Of a DNA stretch of 64,000 bases, positions 35,023 through 43,598 are shown one piece after another. The position numbers and the translations under genes are program-made. This DNA is from Methylovirgula sp. HY1 (GTDB taxonomy: Bacteria; Pseudomonadota; Alphaproteobacteria; Rhizobiales; Beijerinckiaceae), in contig NZ_CP073764.1 in NCBI RefSeq assembly GCF_019343105.1, forward strand, positions 992,001-1,056,000. The letters are read 5' to 3'. Each line of letters opens with the position of its first letter. Positions within the stretch are counted from its first letter, which is position 1. A model generated the notes under the pieces. That model was given only the letters and a program-made list of their open reading frames with translations, was not told the DNA's origin and searched no databases.

Positions 35023-35035
35023 ATGTCAACGCGCT

Positions 35036-35830
35036 CTAGCGGCCGGTGAAGCGCGGCTTGCGCCTCTCGAGAAAAGCAGCGATGCCCTCTTTCGCGTCCT
35101 CGGCCGCGGCGGCGCGGCCGAACAGAGCGGCCTCGAGCTCCAGCCCCTGCGCCCGCGTCATTTCCATTCCATTATTGACGGCTTCGAGCGCGAAACGAAT
35201 CGCCATCGGCGCATTCGTCGATATCGTCCAGAGGATCGCCTCCGCCCGATCGATGAGCTTCTCCTTCGAGACGATCTCGTCGACGAGACCAATGCGATAG
35301 GCTTCTTGGGCATCCATCATATCGCCCGATAGAATCATCTGCAGCGCGCGTCCCTTGCCGATTAGACGCGGCAGCCTTTGCGTGCCGCCGAAGCCGGGAA
35401 TGAAACCGATGCGTACCTCGGGCTGAGCAAATCGGGCATGTTCGGCAGCGACGCGCATGGTGCATGCCAGCGCCAATTCGCAACCGCCGCCGATCGCATA
35501 TCCGTTCAGCGCCGCGATGACCGGCTTTCCGAGGCTTTCGATCAGAGTCATCAGGGCCTGGCCGTCACGCGCCAGGACTTCGGCTTGGGATGCCGTCAGC
35601 CGCCTCAGTTCATCGATGTCGGCCCCCACCGCGAAGGCCGTGTCGCCGCTGCCGGTGAGGATGATGCCGCGTATGGCATCATCGGCGCGAAGCTTCTCCA
35701 TCGCGGCAATGAGGTCGACGATCACTTGCCGATTCAGAGCGTTGAGGACGTGCGGCCGGTTGAGCGTGATCTGAGCAATCGATCCGGATTTCTCGATCAA
35801 AAGCGTGTCGAATGAACGCGACGCTGTCAT
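35036..35830 (-). CDS. Enoyl-CoA hydratase/isomerase family protein
   Basis: 264 residues of the crotonase fold. Oxyanion-hole and active-site blocks are AVGADIDEL, NGYAIGGGCELALA (first glutamate) and PEVRIGFIPGFGGTQRL (second glutamate), as in active hydratases. The C-terminal FLERRKPRFTGR is typical. The ATG at 35830 is chosen by homology. Its TAG stop is formed by the CTAG that is also the right target duplicate of the IS element, so the insertion left the protein intact. No other beta-oxidation gene lies nearby. Confidence 0.88.
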   Translation of the reverse strand: MTASRSFDTLLIEKSGSIAQITLNRPHVLNALNRQVIVDLIAAMEKLRADDAIRGIILTGSGDTAFAVGADIDELRRLTASQAEVLARDGQALMTLIESLGKPVIAALNGYAIGGGCELALACTMRVAAEHARFAQPEVRIGFIPGFGGTQRLPRLIGKGRALQMILSGDMMDAQEAYRIGLVDEIVSKEKLIDRAEAILWTISTNAPMAIRFALEAVNNGMEMTRAQGLELEAALFGRAAAAEDAKEGIAAFLERRKPRFTGR

Positions 35831-35975
35831 GAGGCACTCCCAGCAAAGGCGCAAGCCGAGGGATTCCGGTCGAACGCGAAATGGACAAACTCAAAACACC
35901 AGGTCGTTCGAAAGCATATGCCGAGCCGTCACGCCCCGCGTGGCCCAATCGGAGACATTTCCAAAGACCCGACGT

Positions 35976-36437
35976 TCACGGCGCGGCGCGGGACGCCCCC
36001 ATATCATGCTCGACCAAACGGTCTTGCCAGCGCGCCATAAACGCATCGAACGATGCCTGATCGACAAAGACGATATCTGCGTGCCACTCGATCGTGTGAA
36101 TATCCCCATCCCAAACGCGACTTTCCTGATGCCACAGCAAGGAGGGCCAAGCCGGATTGCGATAGGCGGGGCTTGCAGGATAATCCGCCGGATGAAGTGA
36201 GGGGCGACCCAATAAGTCGCTCAGCCATTGCATGATCTCGGGGAGAAAGGTGCAGCCGAAGAATATGCCGTGGCGCTGGACGCGATGCACATCGCGCAAA
36301 ACATATTGCTCGATCCAGGCCAAAGACGGCGGCTGATCGGTTTGACGAAACTCCCGCAGCACCAGGAGCCGAAAGCCGCGGTCCAATATTCGCGCCGGAA
36401 CGGCCCGGACATCACCGGCTTCTTCATGTTTGTGCAT
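35976..36437 (-). CDS. Hypothetical protein
   Basis: 153 residues, tryptophan-rich (for example WHQESRVWDGDIHTIEWHAD) with balanced charged residues and a plausible helical C-terminus (SFDAFMARWQDRLVEHD). I do not recognise the family. The stretch from about residue 40 to 140 looks coding; the start is unsure because no clear ribosome site is seen. It lies in a gene-poor region next to an apparently frameshifted gene. Confidence 0.5.
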   Translation of the reverse strand: MHKHEEAGDVRAVPARILDRGFRLLVLREFRQTDQPPSLAWIEQYVLRDVHRVQRHGIFFGCTFLPEIMQWLSDLLGRPSLHPADYPASPAYRNPAWPSLLWHQESRVWDGDIHTIEWHADIVFVDQASFDAFMARWQDRLVEHDMGASRAAP

Positions 36438-36677
36438 GGTGATCCTGCAAAAGCTCGGCAGGCTCGAATTCTACCGCGGTTCGGCGGTGCAAATAATGTG
36501 CTCCGGCCAATCGCTCCTCGCAGTGCTTTGCGCCGAGCGCCGAAATGCGCGCAATTTTTGAGCTATTTAGGTAAGAACTCCACGAGGGCACCGCGCGGTC
36601 GCGTCCTTAGCCAGACTTATTTTCCGATGGCCAGTGATCGGCCATTATCGTACCGGCCCGCAAACTGGCGTTTCGGT

Positions 36678-37548
36678 TCAAGAAAGATCCGGATCATGCA
36701 CGCATGGCAGCTTGTTCAGCGGCTCTGTCGCTGCCGCAATGTCACGCGCGACGGCCAGATGGGTGGGATTGTCGACCTTGAATGTCTCTGTCGTTGCCGA
36801 CATTAAAAGCCCGCCATTCGGCAAATGATCGACGATGGCCGTTTGCGGCGGCGTTATCAGACGCGCCAGAGGCGCGCTCAAATATTGCATCCAGACTTCG
36901 TGAAAATGACTCCTCCCCTCGAGCCAGCATCCCCTCCGGCCGATCGAGCCGGTAGTTCACATCAGGATGATCCGGCAGCGTGCCTTGTGCAGTGACGCCG
37001 TCGTTGGGCGACGGAATGATCAGTGCGCCAAGAACCGCCGTCGGTAGGGTGAAGCGCGAAGCGAATGTCGCGAGTGCTTCGACGCGCGGTTGGTTCGGAT
37101 CATATTTGGCGAGATCGGCTGTTACCGAATCGAAGCCGAACACCAACATCAAGGCGCGTGGAGACACGCCTCTTTCAAGCAGATCCTCGGCATGAAACAG
37201 CCGAGTGACGCTTGCACGATCTTCGAGCCGAGGCAGCCGCGCGAAAGCAAGGCGGATATTGGCGAGTGCCCTGTCACCGCGCCGCCATTGCTCGGAAGCA
37301 CCTTCGATGTGCCGGAACGCATCGGGTGACGCGACCCGACCATAGGCTACCGCAAGCAGCGCAAAAATGCGCTGTCTGTCGGTATTGAGGTCGAGAACAG
37401 ATTCACCACCCTTATTTCGCGTCATGCGCGCGAGAACAGTGCCAGCGCCAAAGACGAGCCCTGCGTCATTGACCTCAATCGCGGTGCTGATCGCGCCGCG
37501 CTGAAGGCGTTCGATAAATCGCTTTCCGAGTCCTTCGCTCGCACGCAT
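36678..37548 (-). pseudogene. Frameshifted hypothetical gene
   Basis: The first frame (37548 down to about 36920) codes about 208 well-behaved residues, including RIFALLAVAYGRVASPDAFR and a GDRALANIRLAFARLPRLED block that I recall from rhizobial proteins of unknown function. After GVTAQGTLPDHPDVNYRLD it becomes low-quality in that frame. A second frame from about 36918 to 36678 then gives a clean chain (HFHEVWMQYLSAPLARLITP, then NGGLLMSATTETFKVDNPTH). A one-base indel in the GAGGGGAGGAG run at about 36921 would join them into one protein of about 285 residues. Function unknown. Confidence 0.6.
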
Positions 37549-37832
37549 CCGAGCCTCCGAAATCAGGCGGAAGGATCGGACGAGAAGCTAGTCGAAGCGG
37601 CGGGCCCTGTCTAGAACATAGCAAGAACATAGATCGCACTGGCACAGCCCGAAAACGGGTACAAACCCGCTTTCCGTGCGACACAGCATACGAGGCGCAG
37701 TGAAACGAGCGCGTTCAAACCAGCGCCATCAACCCGAAACGGGATTCGAACTGAAAACGAAAACTATCTCAACAACTTAGGCCGTGCACAAAATGATGCG
37801 TGCTGAGTATCTCTAAAATGAAGAAATTTCGC

Positions 37833-37906
37833 TGGCTGGGGGACCTGGATTCGAACCAAGATTGACGGAGTCAGAGTCCGCAGTTCTACCGTTGAACTAT
37901 CCCCCA
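37833..37906 (-). tRNA. tRNA-Gln (anticodon CTG)
   Basis: 74 bases on the reverse strand with a TGGGGGA/TCCCCCA acceptor stem, D-arm AGTTCAACGGTAGAACT, anticodon stem GCGGA/TCCGT around the loop CTCTGAC (anticodon CTG), GGTTCGAATCC T-arm and an encoded CCA end. Confidence 0.95.
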
Positions 37907-38027
37907 AAACCTTTGTAAAACAAAGCTTTAGGTGTGAGAGCCGCAAAGGCTGCTCGACGCCGGCGCATTTTGTGCCGCCGGCGCGGTCGCGGCGTCGAAC
38001 ATCGACGCCGCGTTTCGGGGGCCACAT

Positions 38028-38951
38028 CTAGGACATTTGCCGCCGCTTTCCAAGCGGGAAAGCGGCGGATTTTCCCGCGGCGTGCGCCGAAGCTGCCGCG
38101 ATCAGATGCAGCAGCAGCGGGTCGTCGCTCGGCAGACCTTCGCGCCAGACGAGGCATAGAGATTTCTGCAACGGCGCGTCGCGCAGTTGCACGGCCCAAA
38201 GCCGGCCGTCACGAACCTCCTGCTCCACGGCACAGGCCAGCACCAGCGAGACGCCGAGGCCCGCCTCGACCGCGCGCTTGACCGCCTCGGTGCTGCCAAG
38301 GCGCATCGAAATGCCCGGCATTTCGCCATCGGCAAAATAGCTCCGCAACAGCCGACCCGTCCCAGTCCCCTCTTCGCCGCCGATCAGCGACAGGCGCGCC
38401 AAATCCGCCCGCGAGATCGTCTTGACGCCATTCAGCGGATGATGAGGCCCGACAATGACGACGAAGGGCTCGTCGCGCCAGAGCTGCCAGCAGAAGCCGT
38501 CCCGCGCGTCCCACCATTCGAGCAAGGCCGCATCGACTTCCGCTTGTTCGAGGCGGCTGACGATTTCAGGATTCGAGGCGATGACGAGTTCGGGCGGCCG
38601 CCCGCCCTGCGCCTGGAAAGCGCGCAGCAATGGCGGCAGCAGATAGATGCCAATATTGCTGCATGCGCCGAGCTGCGGCACGCATTGGCCGGCCGCTTGC
38701 ACGACGCGATCCTCCAGCCGCAGCAGGCTTTTTGCGTAAGGCAACAATTGCAGCGCCGCTTGCGTCGGCTTGCAGCCGCGTTGGCCGCGCAGCACGAGCG
38801 GCACGCCGAGCCCCTCTTCGAGCCGCTTCAGATGTTGCGAAACGCTCGATTGTGCGAGGCCGACACGCGCGCCCGCTTCACTGAAGCTCCCGCTTTCGAT
38901 CAGTGCGAGAAGCGTTTCCAGATGGCGGAGATCGAGACGCGCACGTGCCAC
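38028..38951 (-). CDS. ptxE: LysR family regulator of the phosphite operon (PtxE-like)
   Basis: 307 residues: an N-terminal winged helix (RHLETLLALIESGSFSEAGA ... SSVSQHLKRLEE) and a periplasmic-binding-like effector domain. GTG at 38951 directly follows the ptxD stop (TAGGTG). In Pseudomonas stutzeri the ptx operon also ends with a LysR gene, ptxE, so the symbol is given by position and family. The effector is unknown; phosphate starvation usually controls ptx through PhoB. Confidence 0.85.
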   Translation of the reverse strand: MARARLDLRHLETLLALIESGSFSEAGARVGLAQSSVSQHLKRLEEGLGVPLVLRGQRGCKPTQAALQLLPYAKSLLRLEDRVVQAAGQCVPQLGACSNIGIYLLPPLLRAFQAQGGRPPELVIASNPEIVSRLEQAEVDAALLEWWDARDGFCWQLWRDEPFVVIVGPHHPLNGVKTISRADLARLSLIGGEEGTGTGRLLRSYFADGEMPGISMRLGSTEAVKRAVEAGLGVSLVLACAVEQEVRDGRLWAVQLRDAPLQKSLCLVWREGLPSDDPLLLHLIAAASAHAAGKSAAFPLGKRRQMS

Positions 38952-39938
38952 CTATCCCACCTGCGGTTGATTGATGGCATCGCGCGGCCGCCGCCCGGCG
39001 AGCGCATCGATGATATTTTCTCCGGCGCGCAGCTCGATCGCCCGCCGCGCCAATATCGTCGCCGAACCGATATGGGCCCCGAAAAGCGTATTGGGATGGG
39101 CAAGAAGCTCCGGCGCGATCACTCGCGGCCGATCGCTATGGGCGAGATCTTCGAGTTCGAACGTATCGGCCGCATAGCCGCCGATACGGCCATTGGCGAG
39201 CGCATCGGCCACCGCCGCCTCGTCCACCAAGGAGCCGCGCGCCGGATTGATCAAAAGCGCATGCGGCTGCATCAAACGCAGACGCTCGGCATTCAAAAGA
39301 TGGAAGGAACCTTCATCCAAAGGCAGGCAAAGCACGACCATATCGGATTCGGCCAGCAGCGGCTCCAATGAGCGGCGCTCGCAATAAGGGGCGGCGGCCG
39401 CCACACTCGCCGGCGTTTCATCACAATAAAGGATACGGCAATCGAAACCGCTCAGTCGCGCGGCGACCGCACGGCCGACGGCACCCATGCCGATGATGCC
39501 GACCGTGCTGTTCTCGATCTGGAGGCCGTAGAATCGCGGCGTCCAGCCGCGAAAATCGCCGCTGCGCACATAGAGATCGGCGGCACGAATATGCCGGGCG
39601 AGACCGATGAGAAGACCCATTGCCAATTCCGCGGTCGGAGCCGTCAAGAGATCGGGCACGATGCTGACCCAGATGCCGCGCGCCGTGCAGGCTTCGACAT
39701 CAATATTGTCATAGCCTTTCAGCGCCGCCGCAATCACGTTGAGCTTAGGTGCGGCCTCGATAAATCCGTCATCCACAAGATCGGGCATGAAGACCATCGC
39801 CGCGGAAGCACCTGCCAATTGCGCCGTCAGCTCGTCCTTCGCAAAACGTTCGGCCAGCGGCGCGTGCACTTCGCCTGCCGCGTTGAGCCGAGTGGCTGTT
39901 TCCGGAAATATGCGATGAGTCACAAGGATTTTATGCAT
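38952..39938 (-). CDS. ptxD: Phosphite dehydrogenase (NAD:phosphite oxidoreductase)
   Basis: 328 residues of the D-2-hydroxyacid dehydrogenase family; oxidises phosphite to phosphate with NAD. The characteristic PtxD segments ALKGYDN, TARGIWVSIVPDLLTAPTAE and VRSGDFRGWTPRFYG are present. Residues known in the P. stutzeri enzyme are kept: Met51, Lys74, Tyr137, Arg234, Glu263 and His289 (M53, K76, Y139, R237, E266, H292 there). The nucleotide motif is GIIGMGAVG, and acidic Asp173/Glu174 where NAD ribose binds indicate NAD rather than NADP. ATG at 39938 overlaps the ptxC stop (TGATG). Confidence 0.93.
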   Translation of the reverse strand: MHKILVTHRIFPETATRLNAAGEVHAPLAERFAKDELTAQLAGASAAMVFMPDLVDDGFIEAAPKLNVIAAALKGYDNIDVEACTARGIWVSIVPDLLTAPTAELAMGLLIGLARHIRAADLYVRSGDFRGWTPRFYGLQIENSTVGIIGMGAVGRAVAARLSGFDCRILYCDETPASVAAAAPYCERRSLEPLLAESDMVVLCLPLDEGSFHLLNAERLRLMQPHALLINPARGSLVDEAAVADALANGRIGGYAADTFELEDLAHSDRPRVIAPELLAHPNTLFGAHIGSATILARRAIELRAGENIIDALAGRRPRDAINQPQVG

Positions 39939-41347
39939 CAGCCACCCATTTCCTCCGGCGCGCATTGCGTCCAACCGATCGAATTGCGCGTCCATTCGCT
40001 GGCGCGATCGACCGCCAGCACGATGACCCAGGTGATGAGGAGATAGGCGATCATTTGCCGGTAGAAGAAAAGCTGCTGCGCATCGAACAAAGCCTGCCCG
40101 ATGCCGCCGGCGCCGATCATGCCGACAACCGTCGCCTGCCGCAGATTCCATTCGAGCCGAAACAGCGCATGCACGCCGAGCGGTCCGAAAGCCAGCGGGA
40201 TCGTCGCATAACTCGCCACCGCCAGCCCCGACGCCCCTGTCGACGCCACCGCAAGGACCGGCGCGGACCGCACATTTTCAAAGGATTCGGCAAAGAGCCG
40301 CCCCAGACAGCCGGCCGAATGAAAGCCCAGCGCCAGAATGCCGGCATAAGGCCCAACGCCGGCAACCGCGACCAGCACCAGACCCCAGACGACTTCGGGA
40401 ATGGCCCGCAAAGCTTCGAGAAAACGCCGGATCGGCAAAGCAAGCAAAGAAGGCGCGACATTGCGCGCCGACAGCAAGCCGAGCGGCAGCGCCAAGAGAA
40501 TGCCGAGCGCCGTACCGAAAATGGCCATCTCCGCCGTTTCGGCAAGAAGGCCCGGCACTTTCGCCCAAGCGGCCGCGCCGAGTTCGGGCGGGAACATGCC
40601 CGCGATCGTATGCCCGGCATGAATGAATGAGGCTTGTTGCGGGAGATAAAGCCACAAAGCATAGGCGGCCGGCGGGAGCAGCGCGACGAGCCAGGTCGGA
40701 TGGCGCCGCAGCCGTACTGTGATCTGATCGACTGCCGCGACCATGAGAATGAGCACGAGAATCAAAGTGGTGGTGCGGTGAAAATCGAAGGCGTTGAGCG
40801 TGCCGACAAGTTCGGCGCCAAGGCCACCGCCGCCGACGGCACCGACGATGACCGAGGCACGGATCGCGCTCTCGAATTCATATGAGCTATAGGTGAGCAC
40901 GTCGCGCAGCTTCAAGGGTAGGAGGCCGAAGACGGCGACTTTCACCGGCGATGCGCCAGTGGCGCGCAACGCTTCTAATGGCGCAGCATCGGCGGTACGA
41001 AACAGATCGCCGAAGATTTTCGCAACCGCCGCCGTATAGAAGACCGCCATCGCGATCATGCCGGCGCCCGGTCCGACACCGAAAAAGATCACGCCGAAGA
41101 TCGCCAACGTCAGATCCGGTATCGCGCGAATGCCGGACAGCACGGCATGAAGCGCACCGGTCCCCTCGCCTCGCAAGCCGATGAAAACACCCAGCGGCAG
41201 GCTGAGCACATAGGCGATGAGCATGGCGCCGGCCGTCATGCCGATCGATTCGAGAACGGGACCGATGAGCGCGACGAGATAATGCGGCGCGAAATCCGGC
41301 GGAAAGAAACTCCCGAGAAGTGCGAGAGAACTCGCCAAACTAGCCAT
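39938..41347 (-). CDS. ptxC: Phosphite ABC transporter permease, two fused domains
   Basis: 469 residues with two PhnE-like permease domains in tandem (about residues 1-220 and 230-460). The first ABC-contact loop has EALRATGASPVKVAVFGLLP, the second APVLAVASTGASGLAVASYA. Both show GAVGGGGLG or GMIGAGGIG motifs typical of PhnE. It would pair with the ATPase and binding protein to import phosphite. The ATG at 41347 overlaps the end of ptxA by 8 bases. Many phosphonate systems use two copies of one short permease; here they are fused. Confidence 0.9.
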   Translation of the reverse strand: MASLASSLALLGSFFPPDFAPHYLVALIGPVLESIGMTAGAMLIAYVLSLPLGVFIGLRGEGTGALHAVLSGIRAIPDLTLAIFGVIFFGVGPGAGMIAMAVFYTAAVAKIFGDLFRTADAAPLEALRATGASPVKVAVFGLLPLKLRDVLTYSSYEFESAIRASVIVGAVGGGGLGAELVGTLNAFDFHRTTTLILVLILMVAAVDQITVRLRRHPTWLVALLPPAAYALWLYLPQQASFIHAGHTIAGMFPPELGAAAWAKVPGLLAETAEMAIFGTALGILLALPLGLLSARNVAPSLLALPIRRFLEALRAIPEVVWGLVLVAVAGVGPYAGILALGFHSAGCLGRLFAESFENVRSAPVLAVASTGASGLAVASYATIPLAFGPLGVHALFRLEWNLRQATVVGMIGAGGIGQALFDAQQLFFYRQMIAYLLITWVIVLAVDRASEWTRNSIGWTQCAPEEMGG

Positions 41348-42122
41348 GGATCGCCCGCAGCACCGGCGGCATTGCAACGTCCGGCGTGCCTCCCGGAACG
41401 ACGGGCGGAGCAAGGCTCCGGTCGCCGACGAGCCGGCCGCCGCTCATCTCCAAAATGCGCGGAAAATATTGCTCCGCGAGATCCGGCTGATGCAACGTGC
41501 ACAGCAGCGCGACGCCGTCATCCTCCGCGAGACGACACAACAACTCCAACACTTGATGCGCCATGCGCGGATCGAGTGAGGCGACGGGTTCATCCGCCAG
41601 GATCAGCAGCGGCCGCTGCACCAAGGCGCGGGCGATTGCGACGCGCTGTTGCTGACCACCCGACAAGGCGCCGGCGCCGGCACGCAGCTTATCGGCGAGA
41701 TCGACGCGGGCGAGCGTTCGGCTCGCTTCGTCGAGTTCGCTCGGCGACGGCCAGAAGAGAAAACGCAAGGCATGCAGATCCGACCAGCGGCCGAGCGCTC
41801 CGGCCATGACATTGTGATAGACGCGCAAGCCTTCGACGAGATCATGCTTTTGCGGGATGACCGCGACACGGCGCCGAAGCGCCCGCAAGCCACGCCGATC
41901 GCCGACATTCAAGTACTGGCCGTCGATCACGACCTGGCCGGATCGCGCCGGCATGCTGCCATTGATCGCCCGCAACAATGTCGTCTTGCCGGCGCCGCTC
42001 GCGCCGACCAGAGCCGCACGCTCGCCGCGATTCAATGTGAACGAAACATCCGAACAGGCCCGCACGGTCGATCCCGGCGGGACCACGCAAAGATTGACGA
42101 TGTTCAACAAAGGGGTCGTCAT
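41340..42122 (-). CDS. ptxA: Phosphite/phosphonate ABC transporter ATP-binding protein
   Basis: 260 residues with Walker A GASGAGKTT (about residue 36), Q-loop VAVIPQKHDLV, signature LSGGQQQRVAIARAL and Walker B LLILADEPVASLD. PhnC-type. ATG at 42122 gives the normal start; an upstream frame of 26 codons is not conserved. It overlaps ptxC, forming one transcript. Confidence 0.9.
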   Translation of the reverse strand: MTTPLLNIVNLCVVPPGSTVRACSDVSFTLNRGERAALVGASGAGKTTLLRAINGSMPARSGQVVIDGQYLNVGDRRGLRALRRRVAVIPQKHDLVEGLRVYHNVMAGALGRWSDLHALRFLFWPSPSELDEASRTLARVDLADKLRAGAGALSGGQQQRVAIARALVQRPLLILADEPVASLDPRMAHQVLELLCRLAEDDGVALLCTLHQPDLAEQYFPRILEMSGGRLVGDRSLAPPVVPGGTPDVAMPPVLRAIHG

Positions 42123-42235
42123 CAGAAGCGTTCCGCTATTTGCGAACTGGAGGCGAAGTGATTGAAGGCCATCGCGCTCCAGCTCCTTATTTTCGCGCAT
42201 GAACCGAAAGGTCGGCGCGTGCGGGGATGATCGCT

Positions 42236-43108
42236 TCAGAAGAGCTTGAGCTGCTTCGCCGTGGTCCGGATCGCGTCATATTCCGCATTATCGGCGGCGA
42301 CGAATTTATGGGCGCGCAAGATCGCGAGGATCTTGTCGTCCTTGCCGGGCTTCAATTCCGTGAAGGCCTTGACGATGGCTTTCTGCGTCGCCGCATCGAG
42401 ATGGGCACGCGCCGCCCAGACATAATCGACGAAAGGCGCGGTGGTGTAGAAGACCCGCAGCTTCTTGGGATCGGCCTTCCCGTCATGCGTCATTTCGTTG
42501 AAGACCGTTTCATCGCAGGCACCTGCGTCGACGGCCCCCGCCTCGACCGCCTTGACGGTCGCCGCATGACTGCCGGTGTAGCGGAATTTCAGATCCTTAT
42601 CGGGATCGATGCCCGCCTTCTGCATCGCGTAATAAGGCATCAAATGACCGCTGGTCGAATTGATGTCGCCGAAGGCGAAGCGCTTGCCCTTCAAGTCGGC
42701 GAGGCTTTTGATCGGCGAGTTGGCCTGGGTAATGAAGAGAGCATGGAACGTGCGATCCGCCTCGCGCTGGACCAAAGGGATGGCGCCATAAAGCTCATGC
42801 GCCTTCACGTAAGTGAGACCGCCGAGATAGGCGATGTCGAGCGAGCCATTGCCCAGACCTTCGACCGTCGCATTGTAATTGGTCGGAATGATCAGCCGCA
42901 CCGGACGGCCGAGCGCCTTCTCCAGATAGGCCTGCAGCGGTGCCTTTTGCTCGACCGACACTTGCGTCGCGCCAGCATCCGGAATCATGCCGATGCGGAT
43001 CGGCGCATCCGCCGCCATAGCTTGCGTCGTCCCGACGAGGCCAACGCCGAGCATCAGCGCGAGCCCGAGCCCGCGTGCCGACCCGGCGACCAAAGAGTAC
43101 ACCGACAT
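42236..43108 (-). CDS. ptxB: Phosphite-binding periplasmic protein
   Basis: 290 residues of the PhnD family. A signal peptide with a hydrophobic core (GLGLALMLGVGLVGTTQAMA) is cut near AMA-AD. The mature part has IRIGMIPDAGATQVSVEQK, NYNATVEGLGNGSLDIAYLG and the later FGDINSTSGHLMPYY and AGACDETVFNEM motifs of PtxB/PhnD proteins. It captures the ligand for the transporter encoded next. First gene of the operon; its promoter region (43109 on) has a poor match to a Pho box. Confidence 0.9.
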   Translation of the reverse strand: MSVYSLVAGSARGLGLALMLGVGLVGTTQAMAADAPIRIGMIPDAGATQVSVEQKAPLQAYLEKALGRPVRLIIPTNYNATVEGLGNGSLDIAYLGGLTYVKAHELYGAIPLVQREADRTFHALFITQANSPIKSLADLKGKRFAFGDINSTSGHLMPYYAMQKAGIDPDKDLKFRYTGSHAATVKAVEAGAVDAGACDETVFNEMTHDGKADPKKLRVFYTTAPFVDYVWAARAHLDAATQKAIVKAFTELKPGKDDKILAILRAHKFVAADNAEYDAIRTTAKQLKLF

Positions 43109-43369
43109 GCCATTTCTCCCCTCAGGAAGCCGGATTCATTTCATCGGATTTTACGATGAAAAGCAGCTTTTGATCGGAAAATGCGATCGAGGCGGACCCT
43201 AGCGAAGCCATGTTGCAGTTTGATGTCGGCACGGTGCCGTCGCGGTGCATCACATCCGTCGGGCCTCCGCTCCAACGGCCTATCTGAGATGACGGGCGCT
43301 TTTAGCGGGCTGCCGGAAGACAGAGTTCGAAAATATCAAAGGGGCGGCCCTGAACTGGCTGGTGCTCGG

Positions 43370-43513
43370 CGCGATATTTTGAAAAGCGCGACATTAATTC
43401 GAAAGTCTCGATTGCGCTTTGTTATCGGCGACGCGCCGCACCATGAACGGTTGACGGCGGCGATGAAAGGCTGCGATGACATCATGCATGCAGCAGTCCT
43501 AGAGCGTGTTCCG
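43370..43513 (+). pseudogene. Fragment of a PseB/CapD-type sugar-nucleotide dehydratase
   Basis: About 48 codons (RDILKS ... RLRFVIGDAPHHERLTAAMK, then GCDDIMHAAVLERVP) match the second Rossmann strand region of UDP-GlcNAc 4,6-dehydratases, where FFIGDVRD-RLRRAM and VIHAAALKQVP are usual. The catalytic part and the N-terminal GGTG loop are absent. The similarity ends where the repeat starts (CTAG at 43499), so the gene was probably broken by or beside the repeat. The call rests on pattern memory only. Confidence 0.5.
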
Positions 43514-43577
43514 ATCGGGTGGGATCACCCGATCGATAGGAAAACGCTCCAAGTCAATGAGCTGAAGCATGTTCTAA
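43499..43577 (+). repeat. Dispersed palindromic repeat, family 1, head only
   Basis: CTAGAGCG, head hairpin CGATCGGGTG/CACCCGATCG, AAAACGCTCCAAGTCAATGA and GCATGTTCTAA. It lacks the tandem palindromes; the right end is CTAA in place of CTAG. Confidence 0.85.
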
Positions 43578-43598
43578 GGCGCTGAGATTGGGCCCGAG

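Larger units (their letters stand above)
34199..35035 (+). mobile_element. IS5 family (IS427-like) insertion sequence, complete
   Basis: 837 bases with terminal inverted repeats (left ACCGCGTTGACATT, right complement AGCGCGTTGACATT) and a CTAG duplicate on each side (34195-34198 and 35036-35039). Two overlapping frames encode a DDE transposase. It went into the CTAG at the end of a family 1 repeat. Confidence 0.92.
43109..43598. other. Region upstream of ptxB
   Basis: 490 bases holding the ptx promoter (near 43109-43300), the remains of a dehydratase gene and a family 1 repeat. No clear full gene. Confidence 0.5.

Noticed and set aside
37833-43108. Integrative island with attachment repeat at tRNA-Gln
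   Set aside because: No integrase gene and no second copy of the tRNA 3' end was found in the window.
43209-43230. Possible Pho box before ptxB (reverse strand CCGACAT-N4-CTGCAAC)
   Set aside because: It matches the CTGTCAT-N4-CTGTCA consensus at too few positions (about 10 of 14) to call, though PhoB control of ptx is expected.
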